Shown: positions 32,419 to 41,775, numbered from the stretch's first letter. The stretch: DNA of 64,000 bases from Enterocloster aldenensis (GCF_003434055.1 NZ_QVEX01000001.1:310001-374000); one strand, 5' to 3'. Translations and numbers: made by a program. The notes: generated by a model not told the origin, from the letters alone.

Positions 32419-34089
32419 TTATTCCAGACGGGCGCCCTTGTTTGCCGGACCTCCGTATTTTTTAAACAGATTAAGGACACCTTTATATGTGTTTTTATCT
32501 TTCGGGTTTACAGCCGGCTCCCTTTCTTCAAATATTGCAGGATCCTCCACATCGATAGAACGCTGGGACACGTTAATTGTTATGATATCCCCATCCCGGA
32601 GATACGCCAAAGGTCCTGCCTTGGCTGCCTCCGGTGTAATCTGACATACACCGAAGCCTCTTGCAAAGCCTGAGAACCTGGCATCTGTAATGACTGCCAC
32701 ATCTTTATCCAGGCCCATACCGCAGACCGTTGCCTGTACGGCGTAAATATCCGGCATGCCCGGGCCTCCGCAAGGTCCTTCAAAACGGACAACCATCACA
32801 TCCCCAGGTTTTATCTGGCCATCATGCAGGGCTTCCAGTGCCTCCTCCTGACTATCAAACACCTTGGCCGGTCCTTTGTGGTACAGGTTATCACGGTAAC
32901 GGGCAGACTGTCTTAAGATAGCGCCCCCATACGCCAGATTGCCATATAAGACCGCTATGCCTCCGTCCTGGGAAATAGGGGAGTCAAAACTATAAAGCAC
33001 CCTTCGGTCAGGTTCATATTTAAGTGGGATTTCCATATTCTCAGCCATTGTCCTGCAGGTTACGGTCATGACATCCGTATTCAGGCAGCTGCGGACCTCA
33101 CGCATGGCTGCAGGCATACCGCCGGATCTTTCAAAATCAGTGAGATGGTATGGCCCATTGGGTTTGACATTCACAAGACATGGCGTCTTCTTACTGATTT
33201 GTGCAATTTTGTCCAGGTTCACCACATCTCCAAAGCCAAGTTCCTCTGACAGGGACAGTATATGTACGACTGAGTTAGTGGAGCCTCCAAGTACCATCAT
33301 CATGGTAACCATATTCTCCAATGCCGGTAATGTCATGATGTCATTGGCCCGTATGTTCTTTTCAATCAATTTAACAATCTGATTGCCGCTTAATTTAGCG
33401 GAACGGAGCAGTTCCGACGACGTGGCAATCATGGTAGCTGCCCCCGGCAATGTCAATCCCAGCGCCTCTGCCAGGCACTGCATTGTATTGGCTGTCCCCA
33501 TCAGCGGACATGCCCCCCACGTGGGACAGGCCCTGTCTTCCATGGCGGTGATTACTTCCTCTGATATACGGCCGGCACGGTATCCTCCCATTATCTTTTC
33601 GTCCAGGTCAGACAGCGAGAATGCCTCCCCATTTAGCTGTCCCGCCTCCATTGTACCCGCGCATACAAAAATGGACGGCAGGTTTAATCTGGCTGCGGCA
33701 ATCAGCATACCGGGAACCACCTTATCGCAGGCAGTCATAAATACAATCCCGTCAAACATCTGGGAGTGGACAATGGTCTCAATATCAAAGGACACCATCT
33801 CCCTTGTGGCCAGATCATAGCGGATGCCGTCCAGCCCCAGGGTTAAGGTTCCGCATTGGGATATGGTGCAGAATTCAACCGGGGTGGCTCCTGACTGCCA
33901 TATGCCCTCCTTTACTTTTTGGGTCAGCATGTTGAGGCCAAAATGTCCCGGGCACACCTCGCCCCAGCTATTAACCACTGCCACCAGCGGTCTGGATAAA
34001 TCGGCATCCGTAAACCCCATTGCCTTATACACGGCCCGGCGATGGGCCCCCTCCGGCCCTGTCATATATTGTTTTGTAAAATAATCCAC
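32419..34089 (-). CDS. IlvD/Edd-family (sugar acid or dihydroxy-acid) dehydratase
   Basis: 556 residues from GTG 34089, chosen because AAAGGAG lies at the right distance; longer frames lack a site. Fe-S cluster cysteines are at the three family positions: VCPGHFG, TACDKVVPG and GACPLMGTANTM. The catalytic Ser/Mg region GPCGGPGMPD and TDARFSGFARG are present near the C-terminus. The family splits water from 2,3-dihydroxy acids to give 2-keto-3-deoxy acids. No isoleucine-valine genes are nearby; the TRAP transporter and dehydrogenases around it point to a sugar acid or related polyhydroxy acid, not to branched-chain amino acid synthesis. A second, divergent paralogue is at 58238-60022. Confidence 0.92.
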   Translation of the reverse strand: MDYFTKQYMTGPEGAHRRAVYKAMGFTDADLSRPLVAVVNSWGEVCPGHFGLNMLTQKVKEGIWQSGATPVEFCTISQCGTLTLGLDGIRYDLATREMVSFDIETIVHSQMFDGIVFMTACDKVVPGMLIAAARLNLPSIFVCAGTMEAGQLNGEAFSLSDLDEKIMGGYRAGRISEEVITAMEDRACPTWGACPLMGTANTMQCLAEALGLTLPGAATMIATSSELLRSAKLSGNQIVKLIEKNIRANDIMTLPALENMVTMMMVLGGSTNSVVHILSLSEELGFGDVVNLDKIAQISKKTPCLVNVKPNGPYHLTDFERSGGMPAAMREVRSCLNTDVMTVTCRTMAENMEIPLKYEPDRRVLYSFDSPISQDGGIAVLYGNLAYGGAILRQSARYRDNLYHKGPAKVFDSQEEALEALHDGQIKPGDVMVVRFEGPCGGPGMPDIYAVQATVCGMGLDKDVAVITDARFSGFARGFGVCQITPEAAKAGPLAYLRDGDIITINVSQRSIDVEDPAIFEEREPAVNPKDKNTYKGVLNLFKKYGGPANKGARLE

Positions 34090-34091
34090 GG

Positions 34092-36014
34092 TTAAGCTCC
34101 TTTCTTTTTTCTGACCATGGTCACAATCTGCAGCACAGCGATACATGCAAAGATAACATAGGCAATAAAGTTAGAAGCTGCAAATGGCGCCACTACCAAT
34201 ATGCTTACTGCAAATGCCAGGAAACGTTCAATATACCTGAGCCGGCGTGAGAAATATCCGGCAACACAGATTGATAAACACACAACCGCTATTATCCCAT
34301 CAATGACGGCTATGGTGATTTCGCCGGCGCTTCCTATTGCAAGGGTTGCCGGATGATACACAAACAGGAACGGGATAATATAGGCTGCTATGCCAATCGT
34401 GAATGCCTTAAACCCGGTTTTCATAGGTGATGCCTCCGCGATTGCGGCGCCGGCAAATGCAGCAACACACACTGGCGGGGTTATATTAGACACAACTGCA
34501 AAATAAAATGCAAAGAAATGGGCTGAAATGGGACTTACACCCATCTGGGTCAGCGCCGGTATGATAGTCGTCACCAGGATAAGATAAACCCCTACCGAAG
34601 GCATGCCGCATCCAAGGATTAAAGAGAATAAGGCTGTGTAAACCAGTGTTATCAACAGGCTTCCATCTGCTGCCTTTATGATGATGGACGACAGGCTGAC
34701 ACTCAGTCCTGAGGAATACATGCATCCGATGATGATTCCTGCTGCCGCGCAGGCAATACCCACGGATATGGACGTCTGTGCCGTCTTTTCAAATGATTTT
34801 ATTATCTGTGCCGGTTTCAGCCTTGTATTTTTACGCACAAAGGTAAGCAGGAATAGAGTAACCACACCCCAGAAAGCGCCCATGCTGGTTGTATACCCGT
34901 AAATCAAGAAGATAACAAGGCATACCAACGCCAGGATCAGATGGCCTCCCTCCATGACGCTTTTCCTGAAGGACGGCAGTCCATCTTTGTCCATTGGATG
35001 TATGTTCTTCTTTAACCCGTCGAAATGTATATAAGATAAAAGGGCGATGTAATAAAGCATGGCTGGTATAATTGCATACCGCACAATCTGTATGTATGGG
35101 ACCTTGAGATACTGCGCCATTACAAATGCCACCGCCCCCATGATTGGCGGCATATAATTGCCGCCGGTGGATGCAACGGCCTCCGTTGCACCTGCCTCCT
35201 CAGGCGAATAACCGGTGGACTTCATCAGGGGGATTGTAAAACATCCGGTAGATACAACATTGGATACGGAGCTGCCTGATATACTGCCGAACAACGCGCT
35301 GGAAATTGCAGCCGTCTTAGCCGGACCAGCAGTAAAGCGGCCTCCAATGGCATAAGCAATATCAATAAAATACTTGCCGGCCCCGCTTTCCTCCAAAATC
35401 GATCCAAACAGTAAAAACAATATGATATAGGAAGCCATGGACTGAACGGGTTCGGAAAATATACCCTGATCGCTTACCAATATATCAACAAGCCGCACCC
35501 ATGGGGTCGGCGCTGTCTTCAGAAATCCTGGAAAATAGTTGGCAAAACTGGTATGTACCCCAAAAAAGAGGACCACACAAAACATTGTCATTCCCACCAT
35601 ACGCCGGGTTATATCCATTACCAGGAAAATGAATATCGTCCCAAAAACCGTATCCAGCCTGCTTGGGCGAAACATACGAAGCTGCCAGTTGTCCAAATCA
35701 CTGATATAATATACAACGCAGACAACCGCTAAAACCACACACGCAATATCGTACACAGACCATATATTAAGCGGTTCATACCAGTTCTTACGTTTTGTAG
35801 GATGAAGAAAAAAGGCAAGTATCATAATAAATAGGACAAAAAGCAGACGATGGGCAATGGCAACTGGCGTACCGCAGTTAGCAGTCACCAGAAAATAAAC
35901 CACCATAAATACCGAGATAATGCTCAAGAACATAGCCAGAAACGAACGGGGTGTCAATTTCTTCTGATGTACGGCATACTCGAACAGACCTGTTTTTTGT
36001 TGAAAACCGCTCAT
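34092..36014 (-). CDS. fused TRAP transporter permease (DctQ-DctM type, TAXI system)
   Basis: 640 residues with about 16-18 membrane helices. The small-subunit part (first 180 or so residues) is fused to the large DctM-like part, as in TAXI-type TRAP systems. Marks: PVAIAHRLLFVLFIMILAF, SGSSVSNVVSTGCFTIPLMKSTGYSPEEAGATEAVASTGGNYMPPIMGAVAFVMA (in part), and GCGMPSVGVYLILVTTIIPAL. With the TAXI receptor it imports an organic acid using a Na+ or H+ gradient. It sits between receptor and dehydratase genes; its stop is two bases before the dehydratase start. The substrate is unknown. Confidence 0.94.
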   Translation of the reverse strand: MSGFQQKTGLFEYAVHQKKLTPRSFLAMFLSIISVFMVVYFLVTANCGTPVAIAHRLLFVLFIMILAFFLHPTKRKNWYEPLNIWSVYDIACVVLAVVCVVYYISDLDNWQLRMFRPSRLDTVFGTIFIFLVMDITRRMVGMTMFCVVLFFGVHTSFANYFPGFLKTAPTPWVRLVDILVSDQGIFSEPVQSMASYIILFLLFGSILEESGAGKYFIDIAYAIGGRFTAGPAKTAAISSALFGSISGSSVSNVVSTGCFTIPLMKSTGYSPEEAGATEAVASTGGNYMPPIMGAVAFVMAQYLKVPYIQIVRYAIIPAMLYYIALLSYIHFDGLKKNIHPMDKDGLPSFRKSVMEGGHLILALVCLVIFLIYGYTTSMGAFWGVVTLFLLTFVRKNTRLKPAQIIKSFEKTAQTSISVGIACAAAGIIIGCMYSSGLSVSLSSIIIKAADGSLLITLVYTALFSLILGCGMPSVGVYLILVTTIIPALTQMGVSPISAHFFAFYFAVVSNITPPVCVAAFAGAAIAEASPMKTGFKAFTIGIAAYIIPFLFVYHPATLAIGSAGEITIAVIDGIIAVVCLSICVAGYFSRRLRYIERFLAFAVSILVVAPFAASNFIAYVIFACIAVLQIVTMVRKKKGA

Positions 36015-36045
36015 GTCACAACCTCATTTTCTAGACAGATTTTTG

Positions 36046-37140
36046 TTACTTAATGATACCGATTTCACGATAGAACCGCTCAGCGCCCGGATGCACAGGC
36101 ATCTTTTCATCAATACCAGCCAAAGGGTCATTGACAATCACACTATTTTCCTCGCCAAAATACTGGTACAGGGTTGATGCATTTTCATAGATGGCCTTTG
36201 TTATATTGTATACCAGTTCCTCATCCAGATCATCACGGCAGTAAAGCGAGGTGATTGCCGCTACAGTCACAATCTCCTCCTCCTGATTCTCATCAAAAGA
36301 ATGAGGCGCAATTGTTATCTTCTCCAGACCGGGAACATCCGCCTGGATTTCGCCAATCACATTTTCATCCATGCTGATCAGCTTTATGCCAGGTGTCATA
36401 CTCATACTCTGGAGTGTAGAATTATCCAGGGGAAGCAGACCGGTAATTGCATCCAGCTGACGGTCCCTGAGCATGTCCATACGTTCGGAATCCCCTAAAA
36501 AGCTGTTCATTCCGGTAAAGGAATCCCCCTCCAGGTCAATACCATGGGCTTTTAATACTGCCTGGGCTATGGTATAGCCGGTCTGTCCTGCCTTACCTAA
36601 TGAAAGGTTTTTATCTGAGAGGTCATATACGCTATTCACAGACTCATCACCGCTTAAGGCCACAATGAGAAATGGCATGGAGTACATTGATATGACTGCA
36701 TTCAGATTATCATGGGATTCCGTATAATCCCCTTCCCCTAAATAAGCCTGATAACCCACACCACTGTACACCAGGCCAAAATATCCCTCGCCATTCTGCA
36801 GTGTGTCGGGATTAGCAGATCCACCGCCTGCAGCAACCTTGGATGTGACACCGGTTGCCTCCTGTGCAAGTGCTGCCAGCTGGGAACCCACCTGATACCA
36901 GCTTCCGCCTTGGGAACCACTGAAAAATTCCAGGTAATCCGGTACCATACCCTCAGCCTGCCCGTCTGAAGCCGCAGCTTCCGCCTCTGCGGTGCTTATC
37001 TCCTCTTTACTCTCCGCTTTTACTTCCTGGGTTGCCTTAGTCTCCTGCCCTGCCTTTGTTTCATCTTTCTTACCAGTCCCGCATGCTGTCAGTGAACCAA
37101 TCAATGTGATTGCCAAAAAAACTGCAAGAACCCGTTTCAT
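36046..37140 (-). CDS. TAXI-family TRAP solute receptor (lipoprotein)
   Basis: 364 residues from ATG 37140, with AAAGGAGG six bases upstream; the frame opens 11 codons earlier. Lipoprotein signal peptide with lipobox LTAC (Cys20), then a Lys/Glu/Thr-rich linker (about 21-60) and the receptor fold: EFFSGSQGGSWYQVGSQLAALAQEATGVTSKVAAGGGSANPDTLQNGEG (in part), typical of TAXI proteins; LGKAGQTGYTIAQAVLKAHGI; DNSTLQSMSMTPGIKLI. It captures the substrate outside the membrane and hands it to the fused permease. TAXI receptors bind carboxylates such as 2-oxoglutarate, but the ligands of most are unknown. Confidence 0.94.
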   Translation of the reverse strand: MKRVLAVFLAITLIGSLTACGTGKKDETKAGQETKATQEVKAESKEEISTAEAEAAASDGQAEGMVPDYLEFFSGSQGGSWYQVGSQLAALAQEATGVTSKVAAGGGSANPDTLQNGEGYFGLVYSGVGYQAYLGEGDYTESHDNLNAVISMYSMPFLIVALSGDESVNSVYDLSDKNLSLGKAGQTGYTIAQAVLKAHGIDLEGDSFTGMNSFLGDSERMDMLRDRQLDAITGLLPLDNSTLQSMSMTPGIKLISMDENVIGEIQADVPGLEKITIAPHSFDENQEEEIVTVAAITSLYCRDDLDEELVYNITKAIYENASTLYQYFGEENSVIVNDPLAGIDEKMPVHPGAERFYREIGIIK

Positions 37141-37169
37141 ATGCTTCCTCCTTTTAATTGTCAGCAGTT

Positions 37170-37937
37170 TCACATTCTCCTGATATGAAATCCGCCATCT
37201 ACGTCTATGTAGTTACCAGTGGTATATACAAACTTTTCACTGCACATCAGGCTAACAACATTGCCGATATCCTCAGGGTATCCCCATCTCTTAATCGGGA
37301 ACTGGCCTTCCTCTATCATCCTGCTATATTTATCATGCACCACTTTTGTCATATCTGTATCTATGACACCCGGGCGGACTTCATGAACCAGTATCCCTTC
37401 TCCCGCAAGGCGGTCAGCATATACGGTAGTCAGCATGGAAAGTCCGGCTTTTGACATACAGTACTCGGCGCGGTTGGGTGATGACACGGTGCTGGACGCC
37501 GAACCTACATTGATGATCGTGCCCCGTTTTTCCCCTTCCCACGGCTGACAAAGCATCTGATTGGCGGCTAACTGTGTCATAAACATGGTTCCCCGGAGAT
37601 TCGTCCCAACCACATAATCAAAACTCTCTTCTGTCATCTCCAGGATATCCGTGCGTACCTTAGGCGCTACCCCCGCATTGTTGACCAAAACATCAATCCG
37701 GCCAAAGCGTTTTACCACCAATGCCACAAAATCCTCCCGTACCTTCCGGTCCGTTATGTCGCCCTGATAGTATATACAGTCAGGATTCATTGCCTTAAGT
37801 TCATCAAAATTCTCCTGATATGCAGCAAGCCCGTTTATATCCAGTATGGCTGCCGTATAACCGTCTTCCACCAGTTTACGTGCAATTCCATATCCAATCC
37901 CCCTGCTGCCACCTGTTATAATTGCAATCTTGTTCAA
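37170..37937 (-). CDS. SDR-family NAD(P)-dependent oxidoreductase
   Basis: 255 residues. Classical SDR: TGGSRGIG (8-15), Asp60 at the adenine pocket, NNAG (86-89), catalytic Ser near 146-148, Tyr159 and Lys163 (YCMSK), and the C-terminal VDGGFHI. It is nearest in style to 3-oxoacyl-ACP-reductase-like sugar or cyclitol dehydrogenases. It lies 16 bases after the alcohol dehydrogenase gene and 29 bases before the TAXI receptor start, inside the catabolic operon. It probably oxidises a secondary hydroxyl, or reduces a keto group, of the imported compound. It is not closely similar to the HSDH-like SDR at 9824. Confidence 0.92.
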   Translation of the reverse strand: MNKIAIITGGSRGIGYGIARKLVEDGYTAAILDINGLAAYQENFDELKAMNPDCIYYQGDITDRKVREDFVALVVKRFGRIDVLVNNAGVAPKVRTDILEMTEESFDYVVGTNLRGTMFMTQLAANQMLCQPWEGEKRGTIINVGSASSTVSSPNRAEYCMSKAGLSMLTTVYADRLAGEGILVHEVRPGVIDTDMTKVVHDKYSRMIEEGQFPIKRWGYPEDIGNVVSLMCSEKFVYTTGNYIDVDGGFHIRRM

Positions 37938-37952
37938 ACTATCACCTCATCC

Positions 37953-38975
37953 TCATGGTTTTAATATTATTTTAAGCGGCTCTTCACCAGGACTTTTCTT
38001 AATATCCATAGCCTTCTGCACTTCATTCAAAGGAATATGATGGGTAATGAGTGACTTTAAATCAATCCTCCCGGATGATACCAGATCAATTCCTCTTTGA
38101 AAATCCCAACAGTAACTGGATGTTCCCACCACCTCAATTTCTTTTACCATTGCATCAACAAGGGATTTTGTGCTGAATTCATCTTCAAAAATCCCAAAAA
38201 TAACAGCCCTGCCGCCCTTTCTCGTTACAGCCATTGCCTGATTAAAAGTAACCGGAACCCCAACCGCCTCAAATGTGACGTCCACACCGCGCCCTTGTGT
38301 TCTTCTTAATACTTCCTGTACTGCATCAGGCCCGCTCTGAAGTGGTATACATCCCAACTGTTCTGCCAGCTCCAGGTTTCTTTTTAAAATTCCCAGCACA
38401 TATACGTGGGTTGCCCCAGCGGCAAGGGATAGCTGTGCAAGCAACAGCGCTATGGGCCCGTCTCCTATGACACAGACAGAATCACACAGCTGGATACGGG
38501 CTTTCATTGCGGCGTGGACCGTACAGGCCAGAGGTTCCATTAATGCTCCCTCATCAAAGGAGATTCCATCCGGCAAAAGGTGGACCCACCGCTCCTCAGC
38601 ATAGTAGTAGTCCGCATATCCACTGCTGCCGCTGCGATACTTTAATCTGAGGGTCTCACAATAATCATATCTTCCTCTCTGGCAGTAATAACAATGGCCG
38701 CAGGCAATCAGCGGTTCAACACATACCCTGTCCCCCACCTTGAACTTAGTCACATCCGCGCCAATCTCTTCTATCACCCCAGCCAGCTCATGCCCAACCG
38801 TTGTCGGCAGTTTTGCATACGGATGCCTGCCTGAGTACAGGTGCATATCGCTTCCACAGATAGCGGACGATACTACCTTAATCATAACCTCCCCACTACC
38901 GGGTGTCTTTTTTTCGACTTCATGCAATATAATTTTTCCGGGTTCAGTTATTAAAGCCTCACGAAACGTTTCCAT
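37953..38975 (-). CDS. zinc-dependent medium-chain alcohol dehydrogenase
   Basis: 340 residues, the usual length for the sorbitol/threonine dehydrogenase group. Catalytic zinc ligands Cys40 (AICGSD) and the GHE motif at 61-63 are present, and the structural zinc cysteines are complete (92, 95, 98 and 106; CGHCYYCQRGRYDYC). The NAD domain starts with VCVIGDGPIALLLAQL. It should oxidise a secondary hydroxyl of a polyol or sugar acid with NAD+. As the second gene of the operon behind the OYE-type enzyme, it provides a second dehydrogenase for the same substrate. Confidence 0.94.
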   Translation of the reverse strand: METFREALITEPGKIILHEVEKKTPGSGEVMIKVVSSAICGSDMHLYSGRHPYAKLPTTVGHELAGVIEEIGADVTKFKVGDRVCVEPLIACGHCYYCQRGRYDYCETLRLKYRSGSSGYADYYYAEERWVHLLPDGISFDEGALMEPLACTVHAAMKARIQLCDSVCVIGDGPIALLLAQLSLAAGATHVYVLGILKRNLELAEQLGCIPLQSGPDAVQEVLRRTQGRGVDVTFEAVGVPVTFNQAMAVTRKGGRAVIFGIFEDEFSTKSLVDAMVKEIEVVGTSSYCWDFQRGIDLVSSGRIDLKSLITHHIPLNEVQKAMDIKKSPGEEPLKIILKP

Positions 38976-38990
38976 CCTTACCTCCTTCCT

Positions 38991-41018
38991 CTATATCATA
39001 CCTGACAGATCATATGCGCCATGAAACGCCTTTAAGGCATTGCCTATTGCCGCGCAGTCCCCAATCTGATAAAAAGCGCACCCAAACTCTTCTGCCTGAT
39101 TCTTGATATGACTGCTGCTATCCATGCCGACGCTCATCACAATGCTGTCCGCACATACCTTAAACTCCATCCCCTCCTTTTCACATATAAGTCCGCCCGG
39201 TATTATCTGCTTTACCTTTAATCCTGTGGAAACAGTTATATTCTTCTGGAAATAACGTTTCAGCATATTGCCGCGATTTGTAAATCCCATTCCAGGAACA
39301 AACTCATCCCTTCCCGTTATGATACAAACCTTCTTTCCCTGGTCTGCCAGCTCCTCCGCTACATCCGCTGCCGCATGTCCCGCTGAACAGGCGTAGCTCT
39401 CGCTGGTTTTCATTCCCACAATATCATCCGGGATATCCTTTGATACCTTGCGGCAGGTCCATGTGCAATTATAACTACAGGCAACCACAACCACATATTC
39501 CCCTAATTCCTTGGAGCCATCCAATGCCTCTGTGGGTGTTACCACGATGGGAAGGTTGATGCCCTCTATATCCGGCTTTTTAAATTCGGCCCCGGTAGCG
39601 TCAATCAATATATCCGGCTTTATTTCATCCAGCATGTCCCTGGAAAATTCTGTTTTCAACCGCACATCCACACCGGCTTTTTCCATAGCATGGGCAAAAT
39701 AGCGGAAAACATCCCCCACCTCTTTCTTAGCCTTTGTAAGTGTACAGTACCAATATTTCCCTCCCAGCACGGCTTCCTTCTCAACCATGGTGACCTTATG
39801 TCCCATCCTGGCCAGTTCCAGGGAAGCCTCACATCCCGCCGGACCGCCTCCAATAACCAGTATTGCTTTATTCCCTTTCTTCTGCACACGTCCGTCCAGG
39901 TATGTCATCTTTTTTCCCACGCTTGGATTTACCATACATGTAATGGGTTTTTTCATCCAAAGCTCATCGTAGCATCCCTGGCAGCATGACGTACAGGGGA
40001 TGATATCCTCTAATCTGCCATTAAGGACCTTTGTCCCAAAATCGGAATCACAAATGAACTGTTTTCCGAATGCAATGAAGTCAGCCTGTCCCCTCTCCAG
40101 TGTGGCCTCAGCAAGTTCCGGATTAAAACGTTTTACAATGATTACCGGAATCCCTATCACCCTCTTAATACGTTCTGCCAGATGAATCCATGCCCCTCTT
40201 GGCTGGCCTGAAGTATGGTCATTAAAGCTTAACTGCGAATCACGCATGCCCGCGGATACATTAACCGCATCCGCTCCAGCCTTTTCTAATTCCTGGGCAA
40301 TCAGCTGCGCCTCCACTATGCTGTTTCCGCCTTCCTTAATATAGTCATCCCCGTTAATCCGGCAAATCACCGGGTAATCATCTCCGCATGCCCCCTTAAT
40401 CCCGTGAATGATGTCACAGCAGAATTTAATTCCCCCTTTCAATCCCCCGTATTCATCCGTTCTCTGGTTTGAAACCGGTGAGAGGAAATTGTTAGCCAGA
40501 TAACCGTGCCCCATTATGATTTCCACCCCATCCATACCGGACTTCCTTGCAATTACCGCAGCTGCAGCAAACTTATCCACAATTACAGTGATATCCTCTT
40601 TCTCCAATACCTTTGGCTGATCCGGATAAAGCGGGGAGTTACTGGCAATGGGGGACGGAGCCACAGGATCCATGCCGGTAGTACTCCTCCTGCTTTGACG
40701 CCCAACATGGCTTAACTGAACAAATACCTTTGCCCCGTACTGATGGCATCCATCTGCAATCCGCTGAAAACCAGGTATGTACTTTTCATGGTCAATGGCC
40801 GGATTTAATACAGAACGGCTGCGCGGATAATCCACAGATGTAGCCTCCACAATAACAAGTCCAGCCCCTCCTCTTGCCTTTGACACATAAAAATCAATGG
40901 ATTCTTCTGTCATATATCCATTATGTGTAAAGTTATTATTCAATGCAGGGAGAACCATCCGATTTTTTATACTTAAACTGCCAATATTACCTTCTCGTCC
41001 CAATGCTTCAAATTTCAT
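38991..41018 (-). CDS. old-yellow-enzyme-type Fe-S flavoenzyme (2,4-dienoyl-CoA reductase/BaiCD/enoate reductase family)
   Basis: 675 residues. The N-terminal FMN TIM barrel (1-340) has HGYLANNFLSPVSNQRTDEYGG (in part), a family signature. The [4Fe-4S] ligands are Cys342, Cys345, Cys349 and Cys361 with the standard C-x2-C-x3-C-x11-C spacing. The C-terminal part has an FAD motif (LVIGGGPAGCEASLELARMG) and an NAD(P) domain (KVCIITGRDEFVPG). Members reduce activated C=C bonds (dienoyl-CoA, enoates, Delta4/6-ketosteroids in BaiCD/BaiH) or, in part, demethylate amines. First gene of the operon, about 130 bases after the operator pair. No acyl-CoA ligase is present, so a free acid or ketone is the more likely substrate. 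Confidence 0.92.
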   Translation of the reverse strand: MKFEALGREGNIGSLSIKNRMVLPALNNNFTHNGYMTEESIDFYVSKARGGAGLVIVEATSVDYPRSRSVLNPAIDHEKYIPGFQRIADGCHQYGAKVFVQLSHVGRQSRRSTTGMDPVAPSPIASNSPLYPDQPKVLEKEDITVIVDKFAAAAVIARKSGMDGVEIIMGHGYLANNFLSPVSNQRTDEYGGLKGGIKFCCDIIHGIKGACGDDYPVICRINGDDYIKEGGNSIVEAQLIAQELEKAGADAVNVSAGMRDSQLSFNDHTSGQPRGAWIHLAERIKRVIGIPVIIVKRFNPELAEATLERGQADFIAFGKQFICDSDFGTKVLNGRLEDIIPCTSCCQGCYDELWMKKPITCMVNPSVGKKMTYLDGRVQKKGNKAILVIGGGPAGCEASLELARMGHKVTMVEKEAVLGGKYWYCTLTKAKKEVGDVFRYFAHAMEKAGVDVRLKTEFSRDMLDEIKPDILIDATGAEFKKPDIEGINLPIVVTPTEALDGSKELGEYVVVVACSYNCTWTCRKVSKDIPDDIVGMKTSESYACSAGHAAADVAEELADQGKKVCIITGRDEFVPGMGFTNRGNMLKRYFQKNITVSTGLKVKQIIPGGLICEKEGMEFKVCADSIVMSVGMDSSSHIKNQAEEFGCAFYQIGDCAAIGNALKAFHGAYDLSGMI

Positions 41019-41145
41019 CTTATTCCTCTTTTTGAATCAATAATATCCTAATTGACGGTTACTTTTGATGAACACATTATTTAAATGAATATTTAACTGA
41101 CACCTGATATCTTTTCTGATATCTTTTCTTATATCCCCCTCCCAT

Positions 41146-41197
41146 GAAAACGGTTTCTTGAGTTGTTATGTATATATTATCTCAAGAAACCGTTTTC
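41146..41197. promoter_or_regulatory. paired LacI-type operators in front of the OYE-led operon
   Basis: Perfect 17-bp inverted repeat: GAAAACGGTTTCTTGAG (41146-41162) and its complement (41181-41197), 18 bases apart. Each arm holds a 12-bp LacI-type near-palindrome with central CG (GAAAACGGTTTC). Centres are 40 bp apart, close to four helical turns, which suits cooperative tetramer binding or looping. The left arm also matches the CcpA cre pattern with one mismatch, so catabolite control is possible. The regulator at 29078-30079 is the best candidate. Confidence 0.7.
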
Positions 41198-41320
41198 GTC
41201 AATATATTTTTATACATTTTTATCAATAAATTTTATTTCATACAGTTACTCTGATACAAAAATATGGACCATCACAAAATAAATGTATCTTTCCAAAAAT
41301 GATGGGTCAACATAAAAATA

Positions 41321-41343
41321 CCAGCCGGAGCATATCCGGCTGG
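41321..41343 (-). terminator. minus-strand intrinsic terminator
   Basis: CCAGCCGGA-GCATA-TCCGGCTGG, a perfect 9-bp stem, followed on the minus strand by TATTTTTATG. It closes whatever is transcribed from 41344-41696. Confidence 0.85.
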
Positions 41344-41696
41344 CATAAAATTTATATATTTATTTGTATGCTTAATAATGCTTCAGGAATAACCGGTCAG
41401 TCCGGAATCCTCCCCCTTCTCACCACAATGAAATAGCCTCCTTGCCCGCCACAGGTTCTGCGGTTCCCTTTTTCCTGTCAATTCCATAGGAATTAAGCCG
41501 GTGGAACAGTCCTGGTTTTTCCTCATATCCCACGGAGAGGATAAGCTGGCTGCCTCGGCCGTGAGAACGGGTCTCGGAATCCATTGTCCCATATCTTTTC
41601 CCTGTTTTTGTTTCCCATGATACCATTGCAATATTAACTTCATATAAACTCATGGAGGGAACGAATGCAGAATCGGCAGGACTCCTAATCATATCC
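41344..41696 (-). other. unassigned stretch between two minus-strand terminators
   Basis: Two overlapping minus-strand frames of 86 and up to 108 codons occur here, but neither has a ribosome site or recognisable domain, and their codon composition looks random. The position between two terminators suggests either an independent short transcript (small RNA or small protein) or the decayed remnant of a gene. I cannot choose. Confidence 0.35.
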
Positions 41697-41720
41697 AAAA
41701 AGCCCCGGACAGTCCCGGGC
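41697..41720 (-). terminator. terminator of the YesMN-ABC-GH43 operon
   Basis: A GC-rich stem (GCCCCGG/CCCGGGC with one mismatch) followed on the minus strand by TTTTT, about 55 bases after the binding-protein stop. Confidence 0.75.
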
Positions 41721-41775
41721 GGCTCCTGTAAGGATGCACGCCGCATGGCTCCAGGGCCTTATGGCATATCATGTT

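Noticed and set aside
32419..34146. Start of the first dehydratase at 34146
   Set aside because: That codon lies inside the TRAP gene without a site; the GTG at 34089 follows AAAGGAG.
38991..41018. Assignment of the OYE-type gene as a bile-acid baiCD/baiH
   Set aside because: No baiB, baiE, baiF or baiG neighbours and no CoA ligase; the TRAP-dehydratase context points elsewhere.
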